64,000 nucleotides of DNA from Methanomassiliicoccus sp. (GTDB lineage Archaea; Thermoplasmatota; Thermoplasmata; Methanomassiliicoccales; Methanomassiliicoccaceae). Of this stretch, positions 18,836-28,337 are shown piece by piece; position 1 is the first letter of the stretch; each line of letters begins with the position of its first letter. A program made the translations under genes and the position numbers. The stretch is from NCBI GenBank assembly GCA_018262895.1, contig JADFDJ010000002.1, positions 62,001 to 126,000 of the forward strand. The letters are read 5' to 3'. Under the pieces are notes generated by a model that was given only the letters and a program-made list of their open reading frames with translations, searched no databases and was not told the origin of the DNA.

Positions 18836-20086
18836 ATGAGCAGTTCCAACCCATATCAGGTAGCGGTAGACCAGGTAAGGAGCGCGGCTACTGCATTGAA
18901 GCTCGATGAAGGCACCGTTAACATCCTGGTGAGGTCACGGCGGGAGCTGGTGATCAACTTCCCGGTGAAGATGGACGACGGCTCGCTGAGGGTCTTCACC
19001 GGTTACCGGGTGCAGCACAACAACGCCCGGGGCCCCTACAAGGGAGGGGTGCGCTACCATCCCAGCGTCTCCCTGGAGGAGATGAGGGCGCTGGCTATGT
19101 GGATGACGTGGAAGTGCGCGTTGGTGGGAATACCCTTCGGAGGGGCCAAAGGGGGAGTGATGTGCGATCCCAAGCAACTGAGCAGGTCGGAGCTGGAACG
19201 CATGACCAGGCGTTTCGCCTGGGAGCTGTCGCCGGTTATAGGCCCGCACGTGGACATCCCCGCACCTGATGCCTACACCAACGCCCAGACAATGTCCTGG
19301 ATCATGGACGCGTACTCCGCCAACGTAGGCCACTCCGTCCCGGCAGTGGTCACTGGCAAGCCTGTCTCCCTGGGCGGCTCGGAGGGTCGGGAGGAGGCGA
19401 CATCGCGGGGTCTGATGCACTGCCTCCGAGAGGCCCTGCGCTACCGAAAGCTCTCGCCTCAGGGCTCCACCGTGTCCGTGCAGGGCTTCGGCAACGTGGG
19501 GAGCAACGCCGCCCGCCTTCTGCGGGACGAGCTAGGCATGAAGGTGATCGCTGTTTCCGACTCCACCGGCGGCATCTACGACCCCTCCGGGCTGGACATT
19601 AAGAAGGTATCCGAGCACAAGGAGGCCACCGGCTCCGTTAGGGACCTCCCGTCCGCGACCAACATCACCAACGAGGAGCTCCTGGAGCTGGAATGCACGG
19701 TCCTGGTACCTGCGGCACTGGGAGAGGTGATAACCGAGCACAACGCAGATGATATCAAGGCGAGCCTGGTGATAGAAGGGGCCAACGGCCCTACCCTGCC
19801 CGAGGCCGACAGGATATTGTACGAGAAAGGATGCATGCTGATCCCCGATGTCCTCGCGAACGCGGGAGGCGTCACCGCATCCTACTTTGAATGGGTGCAG
19901 GACCTGCAGTACCAGTTCTGGACACGCTCCGAGGTCAACCAGAGGCTGGACCGGACCATGACCTCGGCCTTCGGACGTGTGCTCACCAGCTCCCTGAACG
20001 AGGGCACTGACATGAGGACCGCGGCGTACATGTTAGCGGTGAGGGAGGTCGTGACCGCGATGGAGCTAAGGGGGATATACCCCTGA
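18836..20086 (+). CDS. gdhA: Glutamate dehydrogenase
   Basis: Interconverts glutamate and 2-oxoglutarate plus ammonia. The 416-aa protein has the Glu/Leu/Phe/Val dehydrogenase core with YKGGVRYHP, the catalytic-lysine segment FGGAKGGV and a Rossmann domain with GFGNVGSNAA. The ATG at 18836 gives the family-typical length; upstream in-frame sequence overlaps the polX start and is not expected to be coding. A TATA-like CATATAA near 18801-18807 fits a short leader. The HTH_10 gene follows after 23 bases and may sense nitrogen or carbon status. Confidence 0.94.
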   Translation: MSSSNPYQVAVDQVRSAATALKLDEGTVNILVRSRRELVINFPVKMDDGSLRVFTGYRVQHNNARGPYKGGVRYHPSVSLEEMRALAMWMTWKCALVGIPFGGAKGGVMCDPKQLSRSELERMTRRFAWELSPVIGPHVDIPAPDAYTNAQTMSWIMDAYSANVGHSVPAVVTGKPVSLGGSEGREEATSRGLMHCLREALRYRKLSPQGSTVSVQGFGNVGSNAARLLRDELGMKVIAVSDSTGGIYDPSGLDIKKVSEHKEATGSVRDLPSATNITNEELLELECTVLVPAALGEVITEHNADDIKASLVIEGANGPTLPEADRILYEKGCMLIPDVLANAGGVTASYFEWVQDLQYQFWTRSEVNQRLDRTMTSAFGRVLTSSLNEGTDMRTAAYMLAVREVVTAMELRGIYP

Positions 20087-20109
20087 ATGTATGTCTATGA
20101 CAGAGCAAC

Positions 20110-20748
20110 ATGATGGAAGCGATAGTATCCCTGGACATGCCAGACAACTGGATAACGGACATCGTCGAGGCCTACCCATCGGTCATCAAGATCATCGACT
20201 CCAAGGCCCTACAGTCTGAGGTCAGGGACCTGGTCCAGATCGAGGTGGAGAACGAGGAGGACCTGCCCAAGGTCATCGACCAGGTGCGCAACAACCCCAA
20301 CATCTTCAACGTAGACATCAGCGCCATCGACAAGAGCAAGGCCTTAGCCGTGTTCTCCACCAACCAATGCATGGCCTGCCGGCTGTTGGCGGGCACGGAA
20401 TGTTTCCTTACCAGGTCCACCACCACAAAGGACGGGCGATTGAGCTGGACCATGCTGGTCACTCGGAAGCAGGCGCTGCAGGACCTCATCGAGAACCTCA
20501 AGCGTATAAACGCCTCGCCCAAGCTGGTGAAGCTCACCCAGATCACCGACACTGACGATCTCACACTGAGGCAGGAGCAGATCACCCGCATGGCGTTCGA
20601 GCGCGGGTACTTCGACTTCCCCCGACGCATAGGCCTTCGTGAGCTGGCCAAGATGTTCGATATCTCCACCTCCACCCTCTCAGAGATCCTCCGAAAGGGG
20701 CAGAGGCGCATCATGATGAGGTACTTCACCGAGCACCGCCAGTTATGA
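20110..20748 (+). CDS. HTH_10 (Bat-type) transcriptional regulator
   Basis: A 212-aa protein with a C-terminal HTH_10 domain like that of the bacterio-opsin activator: the segment [20 protein letters not shown] at about 177-196 is the typical recognition helix pair. The N-terminal about 150 residues form an alpha/beta sensor domain with a C-x2-C pair (QCMACRLL, then ECF) that might bind metal or sense redox. It is sandwiched between gdhA and alba on the same strand, so it may regulate its own operon. Confidence 0.8.
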   Translation: MMEAIVSLDMPDNWITDIVEAYPSVIKIIDSKALQSEVRDLVQIEVENEEDLPKVIDQVRNNPNIFNVDISAIDKSKALAVFSTNQCMACRLLAGTECFLTRSTTTKDGRLSWTMLVTRKQALQDLIENLKRINASPKLVKLTQITDTDDLTLRQEQITRMAFERGYFDFPRRIGLRELAKMFDISTSTLSEILRKGQRRIMMRYFTEHRQL

Positions 20749-20770
20749 TGACGGGGAACGGATCGGTGTC

Positions 20771-21073
20771 ATGATGAGCGAACGTGGCAACGGTAGGGGG
20801 AGGACCGAGGACAACACCGTGTTCATAGGCAGGAAGGATACGATGGACTACGTCACTGCGGTCGTCACCCAGTTCAAGGCCGGCTCCGACGAGGTCATCA
20901 TCCGCGCGCGGGGCAAGGCCATCAGCCGCGCCGTTGACGTGGCGGAGATAGTGCGCCATCGGTTCATCAGGGAGGCCGTTGTTAAGGACGTGCGCATCGG
21001 CACCGAGGCCATGGTATCTGATCAGGGAGAGAGTACCAACGTCTCATCGATCGAGATCGTTCTCGCCCGGTGA
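20771..21073 (+). CDS. albA: Alba chromatin protein
   Basis: Alba is a dimeric archaeal protein that coats DNA and RNA. The 100-aa sequence has the typical start [14 protein letters not shown], the [13 protein letters not shown] helix and a final beta strand. The family is often regulated by lysine acetylation at the start of the protein; this one begins with a 14-residue, charged Gly/Arg-rich tail in place of the usual MSS-type start. It overlaps the convergent DUF835 gene by 30 bases. Confidence 0.93.
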   Translation: MMSERGNGRGRTEDNTVFIGRKDTMDYVTAVVTQFKAGSDEVIIRARGKAISRAVDVAEIVRHRFIREAVVKDVRIGTEAMVSDQGESTNVSSIEIVLAR

Positions 21074-21784
21074 GCGGGTCCGCAGGACCGAACCGATGTT
21101 GCAGCGGAGGTTGTTCAGGACACGGTCCTCCAGAGCGTGAGGGTATATGGCCAAGAGAAGGATGCCCTTTGTCAGCACGGTCTGGTCCACGATGGTCTGG
21201 AGGAACTTCAGCACCTTCACCAGGTCGTTCTGGATTATCAGGTACTCGATCCCCTCAAGGAGGACTATCCGCCCCGGACCTTCCTTCATGAAATTGCGGA
21301 CCTCGGTGACCATGCCCTCCATTGCAGAGCCGGAGAACACGGGGAAGGAATCGTAGTTTGTCCCCTCGTACTTTGTGAGCCAAGCGCAGCTAACCGAGTC
21401 GTTCATCATTCCCTGGAAATTGCCTGGGAAGCTCCTGAGGATGCACAGCGCGGGGGTGCCGTCGGAGGTAAGCTCGTTCACCACGCTCAGGGCCTGGGTG
21501 ATGGCGGTGATCTCTATGAGGTAGGCATTGCCGTTCTCCACCCTGCCGCTGGCCCGGTCCACGGAGGACCTCCCGGTCATGTCAAAGCCGGTCTCCTCCT
21601 CTATCTCCAACCGCAGCTGCCTGACGGCCGTGCTTATGTTCTGGCGCTTGCTCTTGGCCATCACTTGGATCTCCCTAGGGCTGAAGCCCTTGGTGGTCAG
21701 TCCGATGAGGTCGTCCCAGGCCTTGTTCAGGCCAACCTCATATCCTTTGACCAAACCGCGATAGAAGTCTCTCCCTTCAGGCAA
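21044..21784 (-). CDS. DUF835 protein with N-terminal HTH-like segment
   Basis: A 246-aa protein. The C-terminal half (about residues 95-240) matches DUF835, an archaeal domain seen with signalling proteins: the [19 protein letters not shown] segment and the later [14 protein letters not shown] are the family core. Residues about 20-75 resemble a DNA-binding helix-turn-helix ([20 protein letters not shown]). The start is TTG at 21784; a TATA-like stretch near 21814-21822 predicts a leader of about 8 bases. Function unknown, probably signal-dependent regulation. Confidence 0.75.
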   Translation of the reverse strand: MPEGRDFYRGLVKGYEVGLNKAWDDLIGLTTKGFSPREIQVMAKSKRQNISTAVRQLRLEIEEETGFDMTGRSSVDRASGRVENGNAYLIEITAITQALSVVNELTSDGTPALCILRSFPGNFQGMMNDSVSCAWLTKYEGTNYDSFPVFSGSAMEGMVTEVRNFMKEGPGRIVLLEGIEYLIIQNDLVKVLKFLQTIVDQTVLTKGILLLAIYPHALEDRVLNNLRCNIGSVLRTRSPGENDLDR

Positions 21785-21942
21785 TGCATCCCATCATTGC
21801 AAGGGAGTACGCGGATAAATAGGTTCTTCCACAACTATCCAGTACCGTTCCCGACAGGGCTCCGAGCACCTTCCCTTGTGGTTTTTCGACCCTAGCGGAT
21901 CAGACCCAAGGCTTAAGAACGCTGGTGGCGTAGAGGCAATGC

Positions 21943-23472
21943 ATGGGAAGGCGCGCAAGGTTCAGAGGGGCCAAGGCCACCCCCAAGACCCTGGAGAAGG
22001 ACCTTTTGGAGAAAGCGAGGATGCTGGCGGAGGACCCACACCTCCTCTTGCCGCGGTGCGCTCAGGACTGCCGGGGCTGCGACCTTAAGAAGGCCGTGGA
22101 GAAGATGGAAAAGGTGTCCAGCAGACGGCTTGACCCCAAGAAGCTGGAGTTCTCCATGAACTGGGGGGACCAGCTGGTGCGTGCCTACGCGGCTACGATA
22201 TCCCTTCATGTGGCCGGAAAGGTGCCTTATCTCGCCACCACAAAGACGCCAATGGGAGAGGTCTCCTTCGCCATGCGGGGAAAGGTCGACAGGGACAAGC
22301 TCATCGGGGTGCAGCACTTCGACCACCCCGAGCTGCGGCTACTGGCGCTGTGGTCCACGGCGCAGAAGAGGGGCCTGCACATATACTCCACGGAGAAGGA
22401 GGCCATTTGCTGCCCCGATGGACCGCGCCCTCCCGCTGAGTACGTGGATGAGGCGCTGTCCCTACTGCCATATGATCTGGACGACAACAACGACTGCCCC
22501 CACGTGAAGGAAGGGCGGGGCATCAAGATCACGTGGAGGGGCGGGGGCCAGACCGTAAGGGTGTGCCCCTCCTGCGCCAAGGACATAAACACCGTTCATG
22601 TCCTGGCCAGCCGTATCGCGGCCGAGGACCCCACCGATGATTTCGAGGTGGAGGTGATCAGTGATCTGAGGTGCACCTCCTCCTGCCCCGACTGCCGGGT
22701 GAAGGAGTCGTACCAGCTGTCCAAGGACCTGGTGAGGAGGTATCTCAAGGCCGAGCTCAACGACGCTACCCTGCTGGAGGAGCAGTCCAAGGCCCGAGCC
22801 GCCTCCGTGCGGCAGAGAGAGGAGGAGGTCTACATGATCGGGGACACCTGCTACGGCAGGGACAAGGAACGCTTCCTGGCTGCCCTCCGCGGAACCAAGG
22901 CGGAGAAGAAGGCGATCTCCGGCCTGATATCCTCGAAGAAGGTCTGTGTTCTCTCCCGCACGGACCAGACCGCGAACCTGCTCTCGGACCTATGGCCGGA
23001 GCACAAGGAGGAGCTCCTAGGAGCGGTGGCCTCGCCGGACATTGTAATGCGGGTGCTGTCCGAAAGATCGGAGCTGACCCCGTCGCAGATGGTGGTGGAG
23101 GCGGAGCGGCTGGAAGGGTACCGGGGGATCGAGGGGGAGCTCCCCGCGCTTGAGGGCCTGGGGCCCCTGGGCGCATTGGCCGACCGGGTGGCCCGCACCG
23201 CCAAGACCGAGGGCAAGGAGGCGGCCCTGCGGCAGGTGGAGAAGGGGAAGGGCTCGGACCACAAGACGCGCTCGGTATCCTACGCCTTCCTCACCGCGCT
23301 GGGAGAGGGCCAGTCCCGGTCGTGGCAGTTCACCCGCGAGGAGATGGACTTCGGCTCCTACCTGGCACCATTTGCCCAGAGGCTGCTGGTGGAGAAGGGG
23401 GAGGGTTACGCTGAGGCCCTGTCCCTGCTCCTGGAGGCCTCCGGGTCCAACGAGAAGCTGAAGAAGGGCTAG
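21943..23472 (+). CDS. Cys-rich orphan protein with two CX3CX2C clusters
   Basis: I do not recognise this 509-aa protein. It carries C39-x3-C43-x2-C46 and C244-x3-C248-x2-C251, a C208-x2-C211 pair, and single cysteines at 156, 157, 185 and 303, enough for two Fe-S clusters or several zinc sites. No radical SAM barrel motifs such as GGEP are seen despite the CX3CX2C pattern. The C-terminal 230 residues are charged and largely helical. CTTAAG about 28 bases upstream and no ribosome site suggest a leaderless start. Its stop overlaps the convergent taw2-like gene by 4 bases. Confidence 0.75.
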   Translation: MGRRARFRGAKATPKTLEKDLLEKARMLAEDPHLLLPRCAQDCRGCDLKKAVEKMEKVSSRRLDPKKLEFSMNWGDQLVRAYAATISLHVAGKVPYLATTKTPMGEVSFAMRGKVDRDKLIGVQHFDHPELRLLALWSTAQKRGLHIYSTEKEAICCPDGPRPPAEYVDEALSLLPYDLDDNNDCPHVKEGRGIKITWRGGGQTVRVCPSCAKDINTVHVLASRIAAEDPTDDFEVEVISDLRCTSSCPDCRVKESYQLSKDLVRRYLKAELNDATLLEEQSKARAASVRQREEEVYMIGDTCYGRDKERFLAALRGTKAEKKAISGLISSKKVCVLSRTDQTANLLSDLWPEHKEELLGAVASPDIVMRVLSERSELTPSQMVVEAERLEGYRGIEGELPALEGLGPLGALADRVARTAKTEGKEAALRQVEKGKGSDHKTRSVSYAFLTALGEGQSRSWQFTREEMDFGSYLAPFAQRLLVEKGEGYAEALSLLLEASGSNEKLKKG

Positions 23473-24491
23473 TCCAGCACCGCCACGTCCAGAACCATGT
23501 GGGACACGCCGGGGGAGTACGACTTGACCTCCTTCATGAGGCGAACCTCGTAGGCGCGACCGTCTGCCGCCGAGGCCAGGTTATCCAATGCCTTTTGAGG
23601 GAACACCTCCAGAGGGAAAGTGTCCTGGTAGTGGATGGTCCCTCCCTTCCGCACCAGGCGGAAGGCGGTGCGCAGGTGCTGTGCCGTGGTTCGCACGTAA
23701 CCCATGATCACCCGGTCTGCAATGCCCTCACCCGGCAGGTCCCGGTTGTCGCCCAGGACAGGCTCCACCACGTTCTCCAGCCCGTTTAGGCGTACGTTCT
23801 CGCACAGATAGTGGAACGCCAGAGGGTTGATCTCGCAGGAGATGACCCTGGACGCCCGGGCGTGCAGGGCCAGGGGCAGGGTGAAGTAACCTATGCCCGC
23901 GAACATGTCCACCACGTTCTCGCCCCGGCAGTCAAGGGCGGCCATGCGCAGCTTCTCGTCGATGTTACCGGAGGAGAACATCAAGCGGGCGGCATCGAGC
24001 TTGTACAGGATCCCGTTCTCCAGGTGGACGGTCTCGGTCCCATCGCCCCACAGGACCTCCATGTCGGGGATGCGGTACACTCCCTCGATGTGGGCACGCT
24101 CCCGAAGCACCGTCCTAGCCCCCAGAACATAGGCGTAGGTGGCGGCCAGGCTCTCCCGGTAAGGGACCAGCTCCTCCGGGAGGCGCAGGACGAGGACGTC
24201 CCCCAGCATCTCCCAGTGGTGCGGGATCAGACCCTTCAGATGGGCGGGGACGTCCGCCCTCTCCACGATGGCCTCATGGGGCGGGCGGTAGCAGCTCTTC
24301 TCCAAGGTCTCCCCCTCCACCAGCTCCAGTCCCAGCTCTACGGTCAGCTCGGCGGGGGGCTCAGCGCGCAGGGGTATGAAGATGAACCCGCCCTCCCTGA
24401 GAATACGGCGGTCCTTGCGGCCCAGGCCCTTGCGGAACAGCACCTTGCGTACGGCTTCAGCACGGTCGCTGGGCACCTTGGCGAGGAGCAT
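23469..24491 (-). CDS. Taw2-like tRNA wybutosine enzyme (Trm5/TYW2 family)
   Basis: A 340-aa SAM-dependent enzyme acting on G37 of tRNA-Phe. The Rossmann motif VVDMFAGIGYFTLPLA is clear. The segment LMFSSGNIDEK, and GYV in place of the NLP-type motif of Trm5, favour the Taw2/TYW2 branch (aminocarboxypropyl transfer) over Trm5 (m1G37 methylation); the families are close, so this is a moderate call. A TATA-like GATATAATC about 26 bases before the ATG lies at the end of the upstream gene and predicts a leaderless transcript. Confidence 0.85.
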   Translation of the reverse strand: MLLAKVPSDRAEAVRKVLFRKGLGRKDRRILREGGFIFIPLRAEPPAELTVELGLELVEGETLEKSCYRPPHEAIVERADVPAHLKGLIPHHWEMLGDVLVLRLPEELVPYRESLAATYAYVLGARTVLRERAHIEGVYRIPDMEVLWGDGTETVHLENGILYKLDAARLMFSSGNIDEKLRMAALDCRGENVVDMFAGIGYFTLPLALHARASRVISCEINPLAFHYLCENVRLNGLENVVEPVLGDNRDLPGEGIADRVIMGYVRTTAQHLRTAFRLVRKGGTIHYQDTFPLEVFPQKALDNLASAADGRAYEVRLMKEVKSYSPGVSHMVLDVAVLD

Positions 24492-24512
24492 GAAGGTGAT
24501 GAAAAGTTCGGA

Positions 24513-25694
24513 TTATATCACCCTTTGCTCTTTCCTGATGAGGGAGCCGATGAGCTGGGGGGAGAACTTGATCAAGGACGGTACGGCCTTCAGAAGGGGC
24601 GATGCCAGCTTCGATGGGTAGTCAATGTCACCGGTGGCCAGTACCTCCTTGGCATCCTCCCGGTCCAGCATCCTCCCCACATCGTCCAGCTTCTTGTCGG
24701 TGAGATTGGTGAAGACCTTGCGGATCATCAGTCCCCTTTCCAGCTCCCTCCCGATATCCGATCGCCAGCGGTCATCGTACTCGGAAAGCCTCTTGGCGCT
24801 GAGGTCCCCTTCCTCCACGGCGTCCACCGCGGTGAGGGCCGCCCACTTCGCGGCCCGCATACCTGTGTAGATGCCCCCTCCGGAGACAGGCTTGGCCTGG
24901 GCCGCGGCGTCACCGATGATAAGCACGTTATCGGCATAGGTCTTCCGCGGAGGCCCGATGGGGATGATCCCCGAGATGATGTTCTTGCGCCCTACCTTGT
25001 CCAGACCTCTCTTCTTCAGCAGCGCGTTCAGGTAGTGGACGGGGGCCTCACCATCTTGGGAGACGCCTAACCCTACCCTGGTCACATCGCCGCAGGGCAA
25101 GATCCAGGCAAAGAACCCGGGGGCCACGTTCTTACCGACCAGGATCTCTACCAGGGACTGCTCCTCCATGCGCATGTCCAGTTCCACCTGCACACCGCGG
25201 ATGTGCTCCTTGGCAGTGCCCAGGCCCGCCTGCTCGCCGACGCGGGACTTGTAGCCGTCCGCGCCCACCAGAAGGTCCGTGGTCATGGTCTCCAACCCGT
25301 CCGGGCCGTTAAGGGTGAGCATCATTTTGCGGCCCTCGCGCTGGAATCCCACGAACTCCCTCCCAGTGAGGATGTCCGCCCCTTCCAGCTCCGCCCTCTC
25401 GCAGCAGTGACGGTCGAACTTGCCGCGGTCAATGACCACGGCCTTGGTCTCGTTGGACCGCACCTCCATGGTCCTCCCGCCGGGGAAGGTGAGGCGGAAC
25501 CCGCTAATGTTGTTTAGCACCGATGACTGCGCCTGTGCCATCTCCACCACCCGCGGGTGGACCAGTCCGGTGCATTGAACGGGAGCGCCGATCTGCTCGT
25601 GCTCCTCCACCACCACTGTGGTCAGGGAGGCGGTCTGCGCCGCGAACGTGCTTCCCACCGGCCCTCCGCCGATGATGACAACCTCAGCATCCAC
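24513..25694 (-). CDS. Geranylgeranyl reductase family flavoprotein
   Basis: A 393-aa FAD-dependent reductase that in archaea saturates the double bonds of digeranylgeranylglycerol phospholipids. Visible are the N-terminal dinucleotide motif GGGPVGSTFA (9-18), CTGLVHPRVVE, the GADGYKSRVG motif and the FAD-binding GDAAAQAKPVSGGGIYTGM near residue 260. The C-terminal 100 residues are helical. TTTTTATAAC at 25716-25725 lies 26 bases before the ATG, so the transcript is probably leaderless. Confidence 0.9.
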   Translation of the reverse strand: MDAEVVIIGGGPVGSTFAAQTASLTTVVVEEHEQIGAPVQCTGLVHPRVVEMAQAQSSVLNNISGFRLTFPGGRTMEVRSNETKAVVIDRGKFDRHCCERAELEGADILTGREFVGFQREGRKMMLTLNGPDGLETMTTDLLVGADGYKSRVGEQAGLGTAKEHIRGVQVELDMRMEEQSLVEILVGKNVAPGFFAWILPCGDVTRVGLGVSQDGEAPVHYLNALLKKRGLDKVGRKNIISGIIPIGPPRKTYADNVLIIGDAAAQAKPVSGGGIYTGMRAAKWAALTAVDAVEEGDLSAKRLSEYDDRWRSDIGRELERGLMIRKVFTNLTDKKLDDVGRMLDREDAKEVLATGDIDYPSKLASPLLKAVPSLIKFSPQLIGSLIRKEQRVI

Positions 25695-25761
25695 GGCTAT
25701 CTGAACGAAGGCTAGTTATAAAAATCCTATTTACGAAAGAAGGACGGGGGAGGCCCCCCGA

Positions 25762-26409
25762 TCACTTCTTGGGCACCTTTGCCCAATCGTCCTGGAAGCG
25801 CTTGATACCCACGTCGGTCAGGGGGTGCAGGAACATCTTCTTGAGCACATCGTAGGGGATGGTGGCGATGTGGGCCCCCAGCTGGGCCGCCTCCACGACG
25901 TGGATGGGGTCTCTCACCGACGCGACGATGACCTCGGTTTCAAAGTCATAGTTGTCGAGTACGTTCATGATCTCCGCGATCAGCTTCATTCCGTCCTGGC
26001 CTACATCGTCCAGGCGTCCCACGAACGGGGAAACGTACCTGGCCCCGGCCTTTGCGGCCAGCAGGGCCTGTGCAGCGGAGAAGACGAGGGTCATGTTGAC
26101 CTTGATGTCCTCCGACGCCAGGGTGCAGGTGGCCTTCAGGCCCTCCTCGGTCATGGGAACCTTGATCACGATGTTGGGATGTATCTTGGCCAGCTTCCGG
26201 GCCTCTGCGACCATATCAGCCGCCTTGACGCTCATGACCTCCGCGCTTATGGGTCCGTCCACTATCTTGCATATCTCCTTGACCAGGGTCTCGAAGTCGG
26301 TGTTCTCCTTGGCCACCAGGCTGGGGTTCGTGGTAACGCCGTCAAGTATGCCCCAGCTGTTTACCTCCCTTATCTTGTCCAGATTAGCAGTGTCGATGAA
26401 TATTTTCAT
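25762..26409 (-). CDS. tal: Transaldolase-like / fructose-6-phosphate aldolase (MipB/TalC family)
   Basis: A 215-aa short-form transaldolase (TalC subfamily) that makes a Schiff base with the lysine in [25 protein letters not shown] at the N-terminus and GVTTNPSLV are diagnostic. The ATG at 26409 overlaps the transketolase stop in ATGA; upstream in-frame sequence belongs to that other gene. Together with the split transketolase it forms a non-oxidative pentose-phosphate operon. Whether it acts as transaldolase or as F6P aldolase cannot be decided from sequence. Confidence 0.92.
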   Translation of the reverse strand: MKIFIDTANLDKIREVNSWGILDGVTTNPSLVAKENTDFETLVKEICKIVDGPISAEVMSVKAADMVAEARKLAKIHPNIVIKVPMTEEGLKATCTLASEDIKVNMTLVFSAAQALLAAKAGARYVSPFVGRLDDVGQDGMKLIAEIMNVLDNYDFETEVIVASVRDPIHVVEAAQLGAHIATIPYDVLKKMFLHPLTDVGIKRFQDDWAKVPKK

Positions 26410-27353
26410 GTTCTCTTTCTCCTGATGACCTCTTCGGCCGAGGAGCTGACCTCTTCGGCGGTGAGACCGTAACGGCACATAAGCTCCGCGCTCTCCCCCG
26501 ACTCGCCGAAGCAGTCCGGCGTTCCCACCATCTTCATGGGAGCGGGATATTGCTGGGCCAGGACGCATGCCACCGCGCTTCCCAGGCCCGACCTTATGGA
26601 GTGTTCCTCTGCGGTGACCACGCACCCGGTCTTGCGCACCGAGCGGAGGAGGGTCTCAACGTCCAGGGGCTTGACCGTGGACATGTTGACCACCTCGGCG
26701 GAAATGCCCTTCACCTGTAGCGACTCGGCAGCGTCCAGGCAGACCGCCACCATCTGTCCGCAGCTCACAAGAGAGACGTCTGTACCCTCTCGGATTATGG
26801 TGGCCCTGCCGATCTCGAACGGTGAGTCGACCGTGGTCACCATGGGCACGTCCGATCTCCCCAGGCGCACATAGCAGGGACCGACATGCTCAGCTACGGC
26901 CTTCACCGCCTTGTACGCCTCCGCTCCGTCGGCGGGGACGATAACGTACATATTGGGCAAGGCCCTCATCAGGGCTATGTCCTCCAGGGCCTGATGCGAG
27001 GCCCCATCGCCCCCCACGGTGATCCCCGCATGCGTGGCCACGATCTTCACGTTGGAGTTGGGGTAGGCGATGGACTGCCGTATCTGGTCCCAGCATCTGC
27101 CGGTGGCGAAGACGGCGAAGGTGGAGGCAAATACGGTCTTGCCGGAGACGGCAAGTCCGGCCGCGGTCCCCATGAGGTTCTGCTCCGCGATGCCTACGTT
27201 GAAGAAACGCTCGGGGAACTTCTTCGCGAACTCCGAGGTCCTGGTGGATGATGACAGGTCCGCATCCAATACCACCACGTCGGTGCGCTTCTGCCCTATG
27301 TCCAGCAGGGCATTGGCGTACTCCTTCCTCTGGCTGGTGTACACCCACTTCAT
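26406..27353 (-). CDS. Transketolase, C-terminal subunit
   Basis: A 315-aa protein covering the pyrimidine and C-terminal domains of transketolase, with the thiamine-activating glutamate in [16 protein letters not shown] and [20 protein letters not shown]. Archaea and some anaerobic bacteria encode transketolase in two pieces. It overlaps the N-terminal subunit gene by 4 bases (27350-27353) and tal by 4 bases, a fully coupled three-gene operon. Confidence 0.94.
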   Translation of the reverse strand: MKWVYTSQRKEYANALLDIGQKRTDVVVLDADLSSSTRTSEFAKKFPERFFNVGIAEQNLMGTAAGLAVSGKTVFASTFAVFATGRCWDQIRQSIAYPNSNVKIVATHAGITVGGDGASHQALEDIALMRALPNMYVIVPADGAEAYKAVKAVAEHVGPCYVRLGRSDVPMVTTVDSPFEIGRATIIREGTDVSLVSCGQMVAVCLDAAESLQVKGISAEVVNMSTVKPLDVETLLRSVRKTGCVVTAEEHSIRSGLGSAVACVLAQQYPAPMKMVGTPDCFGESGESAELMCRYGLTAEEVSSSAEEVIRRKRT

Positions 27354-28186
27354 ATTTTCTCCCCCAGCTCGCGAAGGGCGATGCGATACTCATCTGCATT
27401 GGGTGCCTTCCCGTGGAATGCTACCGCTCCCTCCATGAAGGACACGCCCTTCCCTTTGATGGTGTGGGCGATGATAATCGTAGGGCGGCCCATGACCCCT
27501 GCGGCCTTCTCGCATGCGTCCAGTATCTGCCTCATGTCATGCCCATTGATCTCTATGACGTTCCATCCGAAGGCCTTCCACTTATCGACCAGAGGCTCCA
27601 GTGACATGACCTGCTCGGTGGGCCCGTCGATCTGCATCTTGTTGCGGTCCACGAAGGCGGTCACGTTGTCCAGCTTGTAGTGCGATGCCAGCATCGCCGC
27701 CTCCCAGTTCTGTCCCTCCTGAAGCTCCCCATCCCCCAGGAGGCAGTAGATGCGCGACGACCGGCGGTCCAGCTTCGCGGCCAACCCCATCCCGTTGGCG
27801 ACACTGAGGCCCTGGCCCAAGGACCCGGTGGAGATCTCCACTCCAGGGGTCTTCATCCGGCAGGGGTGCCCTTGGAGGTAGGAGCCGAGCTTGCGCAGGG
27901 ACAGGAGATCCTCGACGGGAAAATAACCCGCCTCCGCCAGGGCCGCGTAGTACACGGGCGCGGCGTGGCCCTTTGAAAGGACGAACTTATCGCGGTCCTC
28001 CCACAGAGGTTCCTGGGGACGGAAGCGCATGACCTTGAAGAAAAGAGCGGTGATGATGTCAGCATAAGAAAGGGACCCCCCAGGATGACCGGACTGAGCG
28101 GCGTAGGTCATCTTGATGACGTGGCGGCGGAGGAGATTTGCTTTGGCCTCCAACATCTGGATGGTCCGTTCATCATATAATGTCAA
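27350..28186 (-). CDS. Transketolase, N-terminal subunit
   Basis: A 278-aa protein carrying the thiamine-diphosphate and Mg2+ site: SGHPGGSLSYADI, the GDGELQEGQNWEAAM motif and the Asn of FVDRNKMQIDG. The start is TTG at 28184-28186, supported by GAGGTG at 28193-28198 with six-base spacing; no ATG is better placed. It heads the operon with the C-terminal subunit and tal. The upstream 150 bases are AT-rich and hold the promoter (candidate TTTTTTAATC near 28230). Confidence 0.93.
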   Translation of the reverse strand: MTLYDERTIQMLEAKANLLRRHVIKMTYAAQSGHPGGSLSYADIITALFFKVMRFRPQEPLWEDRDKFVLSKGHAAPVYYAALAEAGYFPVEDLLSLRKLGSYLQGHPCRMKTPGVEISTGSLGQGLSVANGMGLAAKLDRRSSRIYCLLGDGELQEGQNWEAAMLASHYKLDNVTAFVDRNKMQIDGPTEQVMSLEPLVDKWKAFGWNVIEINGHDMRQILDACEKAAGVMGRPTIIIAHTIKGKGVSFMEGAVAFHGKAPNADEYRIALRELGEKI

Positions 28187-28337
28187 TTAGGGCACCTCAG
28201 GATGGGGATTTGTCATAATATGGCATTGATTAAAAAACTTTTGTAGATACCACATGTTAAGCCAGACGCTAATGTGAGCGTTGCGGGATAGTAAAAGGAG
28301 AACTGAACAAGTCAGGGGTAAATTGTTTGCTGTTCCC

